Part shown: one piece after another, positions 45,053 to 56,535 of the stretch
Layout of the letters: every line of letters begins with the position of its first letter
How positions within the stretch are numbered: position 1 is the stretch's first letter
DNA from: Gnetum montanum
Taxonomy: Eukaryota; Streptophyta; Gnetopsida; Gnetales; Gnetaceae
DNA: 56,535 nt
Reading direction: 5' to 3'
Assembly (NCBI GenBank): GCA_015680685.1
Contig: MNCI01007802.1
Span: 183,780-240,314 of the forward strand
Program-made: the position numbers and the translations under genes
Notes under the pieces: generated by a model
Databases searched by the model: none
What the model saw: only the letters and a program-made list of their open reading frames with translations
What the model was told of the DNA's origin: nothing

Positions 45053-45931
45053 TGATGAGTGATGAGGTACCCCAACACTCAACCATACGAATATTAGCAT
45101 GTACGCGTGATCCATTTGAACTTTGCTGATGGACTAGTTGTGGCACCTAGATAGTTACATGTTGATCACAGTTTTCTATCTTACCACTTGGACTAGTATT
45201 TTTTTTGTCATATATGGTTTAGTCCAGAGTGAGGCTTATGATGTGATTTCTAACACTAGGCAACTCCTAGAGACAATGAGAAATAATCTTAATTAAGATA
45301 ATAAGAAATATGAAGTAAAATTTAAGCTAGCCTAAGTGTGATGAGCATCCGTCCTTAATCATCTGTACACATCTTGAACCTCGTGTACTACTTCTGGGGT
45401 TACCAAGCTCGCATTACTTGAGCACTACTAGATATGCTACTAGGTTACCAAGTAGTTGCACTTTAAATGTTTGTGATTAAGATGTACTCATTCCACATTA
45501 ACAATAGGAATAGTAAATGATGATAGGGAAATATTAACTAAGGAAACAATAAATAATAATTAATAATTAAAAAATTAAAAACTAAGTGAATTCTACAATG
45601 ATGGAGTAATCTCAATCTTTATTGCCGATTGTGTGCATGTCCAAGTACGTCACACTCAAAAAAAGGCTCCATACAATTACAAGCATCACACTGTAGGCAT
45701 GTACATGGAAAAGAATTGAAAGCTAACTAAAAATTGACAAAAAGACTTAACCTAAAGACTTACCTAAAAGAGACCCCTCCCCATGCACCTGAGTGCTATA
45801 TTTATAAGCCAATACAAGAATCACGATATCGTATCCAGGCTGAGATATTGTGTACCCGATATTGTGTACTCGATATCATGTACTTGATATCACATACCTG
45901 ATGTTAGGGCCTGGAAAATCATGATTCATCA
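45053..45931 (-). repeat. 5' LTR of element H
   Basis: 879 bp. On the plus strand it starts TGATGAGTGATGAGG and ends ATGATTCATCA, flanked by the ATTCC duplication on its outer side and the primer site on its inner side. Confidence 0.88.
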
Positions 45932-45936
45932 ATTCC

Positions 45937-48900
45937 ATTTCATTTCTTGTCCATTATTTTGTATGAAAAGAAGTGGATAGGCAAAGTCAAAGATAAAATT
46001 GACCATCCAAGGAGATGAACTCACGTTGGATGGTAAGGTCTCATTGGTTTTTGGAAACCCATAGGTATCACTTCAATAGGTTTTATAAGGGAGATAAAGG
46101 TAGGACCCCTTTATGAGAAGGATCTACTTGTAAATTCTTGATGATTTGGCATTGTGAAGAAGTGATCTCAAGCTTAACTACCAAGGTGGTGGTGGTTGCA
46201 TGACATAAGATAGTTGGTTGATCTTTTGCGTGTGTGGTTACAACTCAATGAAAAGAATGATTTGACTAGGGCTATCCTCCTCTACTTTTATTTTTTGCCT
46301 ATGTATTTGATTATCTTGATTTGCTTTGGTATTGGTATTGCAAGATTGTAGACTCTTTTTGGTTACTGTCTCCCATGTTTACATTTATGGTTATTGTGTT
46401 AATGTTCTCCAATGCATGTCCTTAGCTAATGTTATCTAGGGTGGATGTATTGTAACTTAGTTATGTGGAAGAGACACCATGGGGTATGTGCTTTCAAGTT
46501 TTATTTTATTGTTAAATCTATGCATGTGTATGGTGTTAAACTACAAAGTTGCTCTTCATGCTATCCTTCGGGATTATTCTTATCATTATTTTCATGCATG
46601 ATGTTTTCAATGGTGGTTTAATGCTTAAGGATTCATATGATTTTTAGCATACTTGTAGTCTAGTATGCCTTTGAAGGTGTACCTTGAGCCCATAAGGACA
46701 ACATCATTTAGTACCACTTAGAGAATAGTTGCTTGATTCAAAGCCTAAGAACCTTTCTTGAAAGGAATATTTGGAGGTGAAGTAGTTGCATTTTAGTATC
46801 CTAAGTAAGAAATATGCATAATAATTGGTAGTGAATAAAAATAAAAAAGAATACATTAAAGATGATCCATCACACTAGAGGTACCTTCAGTTTTGTAGGC
46901 ACACTAGGGATCTTTAATTTTTAGCCATTATTTTCTAGTCTCTCTCTCTTCCCAAATTGTTGTCTTGTAATGAGTTTTGCATCAAAGTATTTGTACCATT
47001 ACATTCCTCTACATTGATCTTGTAATGTATCTAGTCATAGTCATTGTATCTTGAATATTAAAGCTATGAAAATATCTTTATCTAGTCATGGGAAAATGAT
47101 GAAACATCCAATGGTAATTTATGTATTGATTGTAAGCCCTATCTATGGAAGTATTTTGTGTTCCCTATTCTAGCATGTTGGTTAAGGTTATTAGTCTTTT
47201 ACAATGCATTCTTATCTTTCATGTTATACTCTAAGGCTTCATGCCTAATTCTAAATCCTTTAGAATGTTTCTAGCTTGATTTGGATGTTCTAGGATCATA
47301 TTGGCATGTTCCTTTGGGTTATGGCTTGTTTTGGTAGGAAAGTGAAATTGTGATAAATGGGGATGGGATGTGTGGGGGAGAGGGTGGGATAGCAAGGAAA
47401 AGGCAATAGGTATGATGACTGTCTTGTGGTAATGAACCCCCTACGTTAGCGTAGGAGTGTCAATGCACATCCTTCTTGGTGCTATCTCTTACCTATAGTG
47501 TGACTTCTAGTGGCTAGTATGATGTTGATAAGCTTCTATTGGCATCTAGACATTGACAAATCCTCTTCATTATTGTGTAAAAACTATAAATACCCAAGGA
47601 GAGATCTCGCACATAGGCAACGATTAGTTAGTCATTTTCTTGAAACTGTGGTGTCTAGTTTATATAAAGAGCTATTCCTCAGGTAAGTTAATTTTCTTCA
47701 TTCTTTTTGTGTGTTTTAAATCATTTCTTTTACAAGTATAATTAGACTTGGTTAGGGCTACCTTGCTTATGTGACTTCAAACCATTTGATAGATGTAGAG
47801 TCTAGTGTTTGCATGATGAATAAGGCTTATGATTTTTCTTTATTTTTATCGTTGATTTCTCAAAACTTAGAAAATACCTAAAACATCATAAAACCTTAAA
47901 ATATTAAAAATATTTGTTTAATTATCATTTTTATAAGTTGAAAAAACTAAACCTTACTAAAAAAGGTCATAAGTATATGACATAGTATTGGGCCATTAAG
48001 GTTGTGACTAAGGGTCATTTTTATTACATTTTTGTCTATAGTGTTTCATTTATCCCTTGTGGGATTGTGATACATGTTCATGTGAGTGTGTGAGCATTGC
48101 CCCTATCCTCAAGAGAACTTGCGATGCATGTGTGTTTGTTATCATTTGTTCTTTACAACTATAAAATACATAAAAATTATAAAATATAAATTCATAAATA
48201 TTTCTTTGCCCTTGTCTCTCTATGGTTACAAGAAATTGAATTGTATTTTATTTCTTATAATATATTTTATAATTTTTAAATGCAAAAAAAAAACACAATT
48301 ATTCTTAGTAATTCATTCAACATTTTCTTCAAAGCTTACAAATAGATCACACTATGATTCACATGATAAATCCCTTGGTCCAAAATTGGTGGGACCCCTA
48401 TCATATACTGTTGGTCTTAAAATTATAAGTCATAAAGACTAAAAGATAGATGTGAATCACAAGTTCATTTTGAAGATAATAATGACACTATTTACAAGAA
48501 AATACCTTTCAACTCTATCCCCACCAAAAGAAGATAAATGGTTATCTTAGAATTTACAACTTATTCATTATGGTAAATATGATTGAAACAAGAATTGGGA
48601 TTCCACTCTACATCAAAATAGTATGTTATAATATGTAAGTTAACTCCAAAGAAGCATAGGAAAAGAATGAAAGAAAAAGAGTTAAATCTGGAATAATAAG
48701 AAATTTTGAAAATACCAAAGTTAAAATGTGATATGAAATAATCAATAAAAAAGTCTTGTAGAAACTAGATGTTAAAACTTAATACTTAGTCCATGTTGGT
48801 GGCACAAATATTGAGGTAATTTTGAAAATGCAAAAAGTTCATTCTTAAATGTTTTTCAAATCTTTATAACACTAGCATAAGCTAACTAAATAAACATCAT

Positions 48901-49068
48901 AACCAACCAAGTATTAAGAAAGAAGATTAAAATTAGTTATGTTTCCAAATTTGTGTTTAAGTGGAAGAAATGAATATATTAAAGATGAAATTATCAAAAT
49001 AGAATGAAGAAAATCAAGTCCTCATGCATTTGTAAACATAAAGGTGCAAGGAAGTTAAGAAACTAATA
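45937..49068. other. Unresolved repeat-derived sequence with an LTR-like promoter
   Basis: No protein motif is recognised. Around 47440-47690 the sequence is LTR-like: a CCTACGTTAGCGTAGG palindrome (about 47440-47455), a TATAAATA box (about 47588) and a CAG/GTAAGTT splice-donor-like word (47680). 48086-48439 is open for 118 codons but is AT-rich with K/Y/I runs and unconvincing. Confidence 0.35.
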
Positions 49069-49085
49069 CTTGAAGGGGAGTATTA
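49069..49085 (+). other. Possible Copia polypurine tract / 3' LTR start
   Basis: CTTGAAGGGGAGTATTA resembles the very common Copia 3' end (TTGAGGGGGAGTGTTA). No Copia RT or RNase H could be confirmed upstream, so this rests on the short motif alone. Confidence 0.3.
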
Positions 49086-50979
49086 AAATATATCCTCTAA
49101 TCAAGATACAATCATTAGTTTCTTAATATCAAAAATTGAAGGTCATGATAACCTATGAAGAGTCATAACCACTTGAGGAATATAAAGAAGTATATGATCA
49201 CATATCATAAGTGTATGTATCAATCAAGAAACATCATGAAATAATAAAAGATTTATTCATAAGCCAAGGAAGAAGAAAGAAGATAGGTTGAAAAACCATG
49301 AGATTAATAGAAGCTTCTAGACTAAAGTATGATGAAAACAAAGAAGAATAAGGGATATTTGTTTGTATTTTGAAAAAAATAAAAATACTCCAAGCTCTTC
49401 TATATAGTACTTGTAGAGAATGAGAACATTAACCCTAGTTATTAAGGGTTGATGTAGCTAATTCAGTCTTAGCTTTGGCTAACATCAAATGGGGATTAAA
49501 GCATCAAGAACTAAGAACTAAAAATTATAGAAAGTAATCATAATGAGTCTGTAAGGAAGCCAAAGATTTATGTAGAAGTACGTATGAAGTAGAAAATTGA
49601 AACGAGTTGTAATAACTTAGTTATGGATTTTTGAAGAAGAATATAGTTGTCTAGCCCATGTAAAGCTATGGATATATGTAATTGACATAAGCATTATAAG
49701 TGTCTTTGAGAATACATGATGTCAAAAGGTACTACAACAATATAAATATTGTATCACTATTAGAGGGAGGGGAAATACCAATGAAACATAATAAGTTATT
49801 ACAATCTCAATTTGACATTATAATTTGCCCAAAGATGATGTTATAAAAAATTTTAGTATACCAAAATTAGAACTAGTGCTAGTTGTACTCTATCTATGAT
49901 AGTCTATGATAAGTATTGAGTAAATAACTAGTTTAATGTGAATTTGTTCAAATATAGAGGATTCATAAGTAATTAGTAAAACTTATACACTCATAACTAT
50001 AGAAAACATTATGTATTATAGTTATCCTAGATACTATAGTTTATGGTTACTCCGTTGACTTGGATAAATCTTGATATATTAGAATTACCTAGTGAAAGAA
50101 TAAAATGAAAATATAACATTCTTTCACTACCTTTATGAAAAATGTACATATATAATGCTCTCTTGAAATATTAATCCACTTTTCTATCTTAATTAGGTAG
50201 TGCGTTCCAATAAGATGACAAAGAATTGTAGCTTTAATTAATGTTGCAGTTGTAATAGACATATAAGTAGATTGATTCTTCATAGACCTAATATAAACAA
50301 AATTGCATTTTCTATAGTCTTTTGGCATATGTCCTTAAGAGTCTTCTCTTAGTTCATTATTCTAATTTTCTTAGGTTTTAAAATTAAATATTCATCTTGA
50401 ATATTATATTTTTAAATTTATTTTTTATATCATAAAAACATTCTTCCTTTTAAAGTTTTTGGGGATAAATTGAAGGATGGGGAGGTAGGGGATGGTGGCC
50501 TCAATAGTGTGGAATTCTAAAAAAAAATATTATTATTATTAATAAAATTCATAGTATAACACATGCTTAATCATTAAGTAGAAAGCACCAAAAACAACAT
50601 GGAAAAGAGTAACTTTCCAATTTTAAGGATGTCTACTTAGGTGTACATCCTTATAATAGATTCTTTTAAGTATTAAGAAAGAAAAATTAGTTATTAGTAG
50701 TGAAGATGATCCCAATCTTAAACTCATTCCCTATATCCATGTTTGAATTTAAATTAGCAAAAGGATTTGATGTATCAACAGAAAGCTTTAGAAAAATATC
50801 ACCTTTTGTAGTAAAGAAAGGTAAAAAAGTATATGTTAACACATATTGTCCATCATAGTTAACTTATATCAATACTCTTTTGGAGCTCATTTACTCATGA
50901 TTTAACCTTCAATTTGCCACTACATATAGATATTATAAAAGACAATCAGTATGCTATAAAAGAAGAAAAATAGCTATCA
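49086..50979. other. AT-rich stretch, no gene recognised
   Basis: Only short frames (for example 50328-50089 minus, 79 codons, no recognised motif). If the tract at 49069 is real, the first part would be a Copia 3' LTR. Nothing else is supported. Confidence 0.35.
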
Positions 50980-51870
50980 TCTATTAATGTATGAATATTA
51001 AAACAAGGCTTCACAATCCACAACATTCCTGAAACACTCAAAAACACTCATATAACATTGCAAACTATGAAGCTTTACAACAACACAACAATCATTCTCA
51101 ACACAAGGCATAATTGAAAGAGAATCTCTCCCATAGCTTAGGACTAAGATCTCAATTCATAGGTTAGAACATAAGAATACAAAGAAAAAACACACACAAA
51201 ATTAATCTTGAGATGCAACCATAATCATGCACTTACACGATATGTGGTCATGACATATCTTGCTAATTTGATCAATTCATCATAGACATCAACGTAAAAC
51301 ACATAGAATATTTATTAAAAATAAAGACAAGAAAGATAGAAACCTTTCTCCAAGCTCAAATTAGATATTTCTATTTCTTTTTATCATTTTCTTCTTTTGT
51401 TTTACTATTTCCAATTTGGAACTACCAATTTAAAAGTTTTCCTATCTATATGCATTGTCTTTGACTTTCTTGGAAGATATTCTACAAAAATCCATCATTT
51501 TTGTGAGATTTCTCCTTCTATTAGGAGACACATTCATGAAAGCTAATATCTTTCATCAATAGTGGAGACATCTCTCTTGAGACATCTCATGATAGTTGGG
51601 ATGTGTTGCCTAAGATGTCTCCTCAAATAGTGAGACATCTTTCTTAAGATGTCTCCTTCTTAGGCCAGATGTCTTTTACACCATTCTAGTTGTCTACTAT
51701 GCACTTTAGCTCTTTCCTAAGATGTCTCCTTGATCTCCAAGATGTTTCCATAAATCCAAAGACCTACAAGGGATTGGAAGAGGTAAATCTATACTAGCTC
51801 TCGCATTCCTCAAAAAGCAACCTTATATGATCAAGATAGTATGGGTAGAAGTAATCCCCTACTTAAGAAG
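50980..51870 (-). repeat. LTR-like block of element E, minus orientation
   Basis: It lies downstream (minus strand) of the integrase of element E, after a purine word AAGTAGGGGA (about 51872-51881 minus). It is similar to 33.12-34.01 kb. It carries an array of AAGATGTCTC and its complement GAGACATCTT between 51520 and 51750, at least eight words. Exact ends were not determined. Confidence 0.55.
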
Positions 51871-52089
51871 TTTCATCTCATGGACCCATACAAAATAATT
51901 AGTGGATTGATCGTTCCAGTGGAACAAGTATTCATTCCTCTTCACTCTAGTTCTTGAAGCTTTTTTTCACTTGACTATGATTTCTTGTCTCTTATTTAAA
52001 GGATTGGACTTTGCAATATGTTCCTTGAACTCATTAATGCTACCTGTATGTTTTCCTCATCAACCAACCTAAAATAATGCATAATATAT

Positions 52090-53005
52090 ACAACATTAAA
52101 TACAAAAGACATCAACATTTTTTGGTAATTCAATCTCAAAACTAGTATCATTAATTTTGGCCTTTAATTTGAAAGGACCCATCTTCTGGGCTTTCAACTT
52201 GGAGAAGTTAACATCTTTCAATCTATTCTTCTTAAAGGTTATCCAAACAAGATCACTAATAATTAAATTAGACTTTCAGTTACTCTCATTTCTCTTAAGG
52301 ATGCTCTCCTTAGCCTTCTTCTCAATGTTTTCCTTCACATGTGCATGAAGATCTCTCATCTCTTGCATAAAAATAACATCAAGTTGAGCTTCTTCCTTAA
52401 AGCTCTTCAAATTGTCCACCATCTTCGGAAAAAAATCATATTTCATCTCAAATGATCTTTTACCAATAGCAATATGAAAGAAATTATTATAAGAAAATAT
52501 AGCATGACATAACAAAATTTTCCGCAGATTGAACTATCCATTACATAAACACCTTAATATATTTAGCAAGGATTTATTCACCACTTCACATTGGTCATCA
52601 GATTATGGATGATATGTACTAGAAAAATTTAACTTTGTCCCTAAAAGTTTTTAAAGAGATCCCTAAGACTGACTAGTGAATTTGGAGTCTCTATCATTGA
52701 CAATATTAAAAGGAATTCCATGCAACATTAAAACATGTTGGAAAAATAAATTTATAGCATGAGAAGCATCCCTTACCTTTTTTCATGGAATGAAATATGC
52801 TACTACAAAAAATTAGCATCGATTTTATTTTTTATTTTTGGAATACTACTCACAAAATCCATTAACATAGTTTTTCAAGTAAAGGCATATAATGTCCATT
52901 CAATCCTTTACCTTCTTTGATTTTTTGAAAAGTCAAATACTTATATACAAATTTTAAAACTTTAGTTATCATTCCTAGATAAAATTAGTGTCTAGCTACA
53001 AGGTT
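52090..53005 (-). pseudogene. Integrase of element E (Gypsy, chromovirus-like)
   Basis: Minus-strand fragments read in integrase order: HGIPFNIVNDRDSKFTSQS (second catalytic Asp region), LLGTKLNFSSTYHP, CEVVNKSLLNILRCL (third catalytic Glu region), SYNNFFHIAIGKRSFEMKY, an E-rich AHVKENIEKKAKES helix, then LVWITF, KMGPFKLKAKIND and FEIELPKNVDVF, the C-terminal DNA-binding (SH3-like) part. The last blocks resemble chromodomain-type Gypsy (Del/Tekay) integrases. Stops and substitutions (for example HP-stop-SDDQCE for HPQSDGQTE) show decay. The upstream half is cut off by the LTR of element F at 53010. Confidence 0.75.
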
Positions 53006-53009
53006 CAAT

Positions 53010-53876
53010 TGATGAGTGATGAGGTATCCCTACATCCAACCATGAATCACAAAGCATTCATTAGCGATTTGGTGAAATTCTATGGACTTTATAGCTTCTG
53101 GTGCACTAGTCTTCTAGAAAGTGAGCCTTGCCTTAAGATCATTCATTATCTTCTTGATTACACTTGTGAAGTACAAAGATATGGTTAAGTGAAATCGAGG
53201 CATATGATTTTTATCATTTTATATTTTATGTTCTTTGGTGCTTTAAAGAGAGAGATAAAGTAAATTTGATGACTAATCTAAATTAACTAACTAATTTATC
53301 TCTAACTAATCCTAACCTAAGCATCTAGTCCCACTTTCCATACACATCTTGAACCCATGTATCCACTATTGGATTACCAAGTGCTACACCATTGGGTGCA
53401 CCAAGCAATAATGCTATTGGGATTACCAAGTGGATGTGTGTTATGCTCGAAGTGGTCATACTTATATTTTTAATCTATCTAGCTTAACTCACTTAATTAG
53501 CCTAATTACTAGAAAAAATTAAATAATTCACTGAAATCATTAAATGCATAAATAAATATGTCAACTATTTAGAATGCTACAAGGTTTATTAAGAAGCTTC
53601 TCTTTATTGCCGTACACACTATCGTGCTTAGGTACAATAATGCTTAAATAAAGATCTATACACTTAATGACTCCTATTGCGAGCACTCGGGAAAAATATT
53701 CTAACTTTCAAATGAACAAAATACAAGAATTTGACTACTACTATCTAGTGGATGTCATAAATGTGGCTGGTGAACACATATTTATACAAAAAAATGGACC
53801 CTGCATTGATGGGGCTACATCAATGTAGTAAATGATGCATCAATGGGGCCATGTCAATGAGGCCTAGTCTCCATCA
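53010..53876 (-). repeat. 3' LTR of element F
   Basis: On the plus strand it runs from TGATGAGTGATGAGG to CTCCATCA, 867 bp, in the same superfamily as the element H LTRs. U3 words are palindromic (ATTGATGGGGC, GATGCATCAATG). It interrupts the integrase of element E; the left target-site copy would be TCAAT (53005-53009). The partner LTR lies beyond the window. Confidence 0.78.
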
Positions 53877-54114
53877 TACCCCCATGACTGAATAAAAACT
53901 TGTCCTTGAGTTTCTTTACAAAATTGGGAAGGTATAGGATTATTGACTGAATTTTAACAAAACAAAGTAAACTACCTTGAAAAAATTGAATGCTTGAGTG
54001 TATAGATCAACAAACTACAAAAATTATGGTGTTCATGACACAAAATTAAATATCACGACATGAGTCTTCAAAATTGGATGACATTTCCTTTGATGGCATG
54101 AAGTTGGTGGAGAA

Positions 54115-56420
54115 GGTTAGATAGTCCTAGGCAGTGGTGGCTCCTGAGGCTCTAAGGGACCTTCACTAGCTTTAGGCATGTGCAATGGCTGAGGTGGCTA
54201 TGATTGTATTATTGCTCTTGCAAATTTTGGTGGGAGGAAAAAGGCATCTAGTAATGCCTTCATTTTCTTCTTCTTACTTCTAGGAACATGCACTATCCAC
54301 ATAGCTTCACCAATGTCGGCAAGAACGAGCACATCCCAAGGATAGGGAATCAATGAAAATAACTCCTTAGCATTAATGAACCAGGTAGCAAATTTTTTGT
54401 GCTTGATGTTGAACACCTTAACTATGTCTTTCAAATCCTTGTAATCATTCATTCTCTTGGTCAAGTTCTTGGTAGTTGATCATTGATCCATGAATCATGC
54501 CCTAAGAACTTTGAGTTCAACATTTGCTATCTCAAGCTTTTTCTTAGTGTCTTTATGGTGCTTGAACTCGGCCTCGTATAGCAAGTACAAGCTGGCCACT
54601 TATTTTTCTAATTTTAATCACAATCATCTGATAGTCATCGTTGCCAAGTTTTCATAGTGAAGATTGACCAATTCCATGTATTCTATCTTTTCTTCAATTT
54701 TCAACTCCTTTAGGTGGATCTCTACACTGTTATAGGCATCAATCCCATCAATGATGGGCTACCATACTTCTCTTTCTTGCTAGAGTTGCTGGAAGCCTTC
54801 ATTTGCTTTTTCCTTAGCCATTTGAATATGTTTTTGATTTACGTCCTTCTGTAAGCCAACTTGGTCTCTATAGTGATTTTTAACTCTTTTAAACATAAGA
54901 GCCTCAATCTTCTAGGCGGCAATCTTAATGGAGGACTTCTGGTGTAAGACTCAAACTTCCTTCATAGATAGATTTCAATTCTCCATGGTCAATTTCCTCA
55001 ACTTAGTGTTTACTCTAGCAAGTTGCTCCTACTGTTGATGAATGAATTCCTGCATTTGTTGTTTTTGTACATCAATATTACGTAGGCAATGATTTTCAAT
55101 GGTTAATGATTCATTTTCTTGGTGCATCTAAACTAAGTCCTTTTGAACCAAGTAGGTTTTTCTTCTGCTATAGAAAGATTTCTTGAAGATGACCATCACC
55201 ATTTCCTCCTTAGCTTGTTTTAGTCATTCTTGAAGCTGTTAAAAAGATTCATCTTTGGTTGTTGCCAAGTTGAGGAGCATGGGATCACCAAAATAGGCAC
55301 ATAGTCTAGCAACTTCTACTGCCAAACATTGGTTCCAGGCTTTGGCCATTTGAAGTTGCCTCCCAAAGATGATGCACTTACCCTTTTCTTCCAGCAACTC
55401 TAGTTGGGTTGTAGTGATGTTGTCCAAAAAATCAAAGATATCTAGAATCGATTACCCGATTCCCATTAGTTGATCTAGCAACTAATCATGCTAAGCTACA
55501 TTCAATCTTTCACTAACCATGCTTGCAAACATCTACACATCTTAGAGTGTAGATATGTTTGGTATAGACTTCATAGGTGCATTAAACACTTCAGTGATTC
55601 AATTAGCAACTACTTCAATAGTAGTCTATGCCCTTACTGCTACATCACTAATACAGTTATCTCCTTGCCTTCCTCTAAATGCATCAAAAAGGAGGTGGCA
55701 TTCCTAGAGATTTTTGGGAAGAAATGATATTGAGATAAGGACACCATTACCTCTTAGGCATTGTGACCCAACCTCGTGGGCAACTACATTCTTTGGGTAG
55801 AGAATATCAACCTACCTCTTTTCATCTGGCTAATTGTCTAAGCCACCTCATTAAGGTGACTCATCACTAGTTGATATATAGATAGGTTAGCACCACTCAT
55901 TCTTACACACTACTCTTGCTCACGCAAGAGCTACACTTAGATTTCATGCAAGCACGCAATGGCTGCATGTGGATTTGGTGTTGTTTCTAGAGTAGGCTAT
56001 GGAGGTGGTGACTGATGCTTCTCTTCTTTAGTTACAACAAGTGTCTTTTCCTTGCATAGCGGATGAAGCCAAAGGAGCATGCCTGATTGTGTCACTTGCA
56101 TAGTGGATGATCCCTACCCTTTTGCAAAGTTTTTGGATGAGGCATGGGAAAGGTAGGATTTTCCTTTCACGTTCATTTTGTTTGAAGCACTTCTCGATCT
56201 TTAAATAGATCAATTATGGAAGGTTTGCTAAAAATCTCCTGCTTAGAGCAGCACATGCTTGGGCAGAAAAGGTAGTCAGCTTGTTGGGCCTCATCATTGG
56301 ATTAAGATGGTAGGCCACTATTTTGAAGTATATGTGTTTCCTTGGTGTGAGTGCTCCATATTCCTTACGATTGACCCCATAACATCATTGAGTTCACTTT
56401 TTTTTGGCCTCAAGGTCACT
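54115..56420 (-). pseudogene. Long aORF of element F (transposon-protein-like domain plus coiled coil)
   Basis: A single minus-strand frame runs from about 56420 to about 54115 (roughly 770 codons) with many stops. The pieces 56213-56028, 55427-55239 and 54464-54198 all share that frame. The N-terminal part (EYGALTPRKH, VAYHLNPMMRPN, ACAALSRRFLANLP, ILPFPCLIQKLCKRVGI) has the layout of the 'putative plant transposon protein' domain seen in plant retroelement extra ORFs (FPxLIxxLCxxxGV). The middle is a long Glu/Lys/Gln-rich coiled coil. The end (HVPRSKKKKMKALLDAF ... EPPLPRT) matches the aORFs of B and H. The 5' end may lie outside the window. Confidence 0.6.
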
Positions 56421-56535
56421 TTGTGTTGATAGCTCTACTATTTGTGTCTTAGTATTAGGAAACCCTAGTGCCTATGTGATAGCTTTAGCTAAGTAGGACA
56501 CTTGAATATCCTTGATTTTCACTATGTAGCCTAGC

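Larger units (their letters stand above)
39538..45936 (-). mobile_element. Element H: complete pol-less LTR retrotransposon with exact TSD
   Basis: The element body is 39543-45931. ATTCC is present at 39538-39542 and again at 45932-45936, an exact 5-bp target-site duplication. LTRs at 39543-40421 and 45053-45931 are both 879 bp and, by eye, about 85-90% identical. Reading on the minus strand: 5' LTR, tRNA-Asp-like primer site (45052-45035), gag (44918 to about 42660), about 1.6 kb without recognised coding, aORF (41035-40598), polypurine tract (40434-40422), 3' LTR. No protease, RT, RNase H or integrase motif was found in the 4.6-kb internal region. LTR divergence indicates an old insertion. 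Confidence 0.85.

Noticed and set aside
48086-48439. 118-codon ORF as a gene.
   Set aside because: Low-complexity AT-rich sequence (K, Y, I runs) without motif or promoter support.
1-56535. Search by eye for tRNA, rRNA, CRISPR arrays, and plastid or mitochondrial insertions.
   Set aside because: No convincing candidate was seen. The tandem repeats present are head-to-tail minisatellites without regular spacers.

Overview
This is nuclear plant DNA, most likely from a large-genome gymnosperm of conifer type. The inference rests on AT-rich sequence packed with old, mutated, nested LTR retrotransposons, very few CpGs outside two islands, short GT-AG introns in the one convincing gene model, and no bacterial-style gene packing. 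No retroelement ORF is intact. Two bases are N (15592, 15858).

Left part (1-16 kb). Element A (1-7283, +) is a Gypsy-type element with gag and aspartic protease but no visible reverse transcriptase (RT) or integrase. It abuts the 3' end of a second family (B/C): an additional ORF (aORF, 7283-7984), a polypurine tract, an LTR (8203-9104) and a decayed gag (9199 onward). This is an internal-LTR-internal arrangement. A further 3' LTR lies at 14024-14981. A non-LTR (LINE) endonuclease fragment at 15.2-15.9 kb is folded into a perfect 142-bp inverted repeat bounded by the two Ns.

CpG-retaining island (about 16.4-21 kb). Base use changes sharply here. The best single-copy gene candidate is a five-exon, minus-strand gene (17971-19128) with a TATA box. 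Nearby are a weaker three-exon candidate (16786-17212), paired G-boxes, paired CCACGTCA boxes and a small secreted-protein-like ORF (20539-20934). Part of the five-exon gene's intron is repeated at 24.97-25.28 kb. A 361-bp foldback element sits in a TA microsatellite at 21771-22131.

Middle (22-36 kb). Tandem duplications, a truncated LTR (25282-26088), a 4 x 50 bp minisatellite (26141-26340), a mosaic duplication, and a minus-strand relic of a CCR4-like endonuclease/exonuclease/phosphatase exon (28.6 kb). Element D (29695-33029, -) is a second gag-protease-only copy of family A, with an LTR-like block beside it.

Right part (36-56.5 kb). Element G (36.1-38.2 kb, +) keeps degenerate Gypsy RT and RNase H. 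A solo LTR (38580-39403) is followed 134 bp later by a complete inverted element H (39543-45931, -). H has 879-bp LTRs, an exact 5-bp target duplication, a tRNA-Asp-like primer site, gag and a short aORF, but no pol. Then come a poorly resolved AT-rich stretch with a possible Copia 3' end, element E (LTR plus Gypsy integrase, -), and element F (3' LTR plus a roughly 770-codon aORF, -), which runs off the window.

The most interesting signal is the set of pol-less LTR elements: one family carrying gag plus protease, another carrying gag plus a conserved coiled-coil aORF. Both would need proteins supplied in trans.
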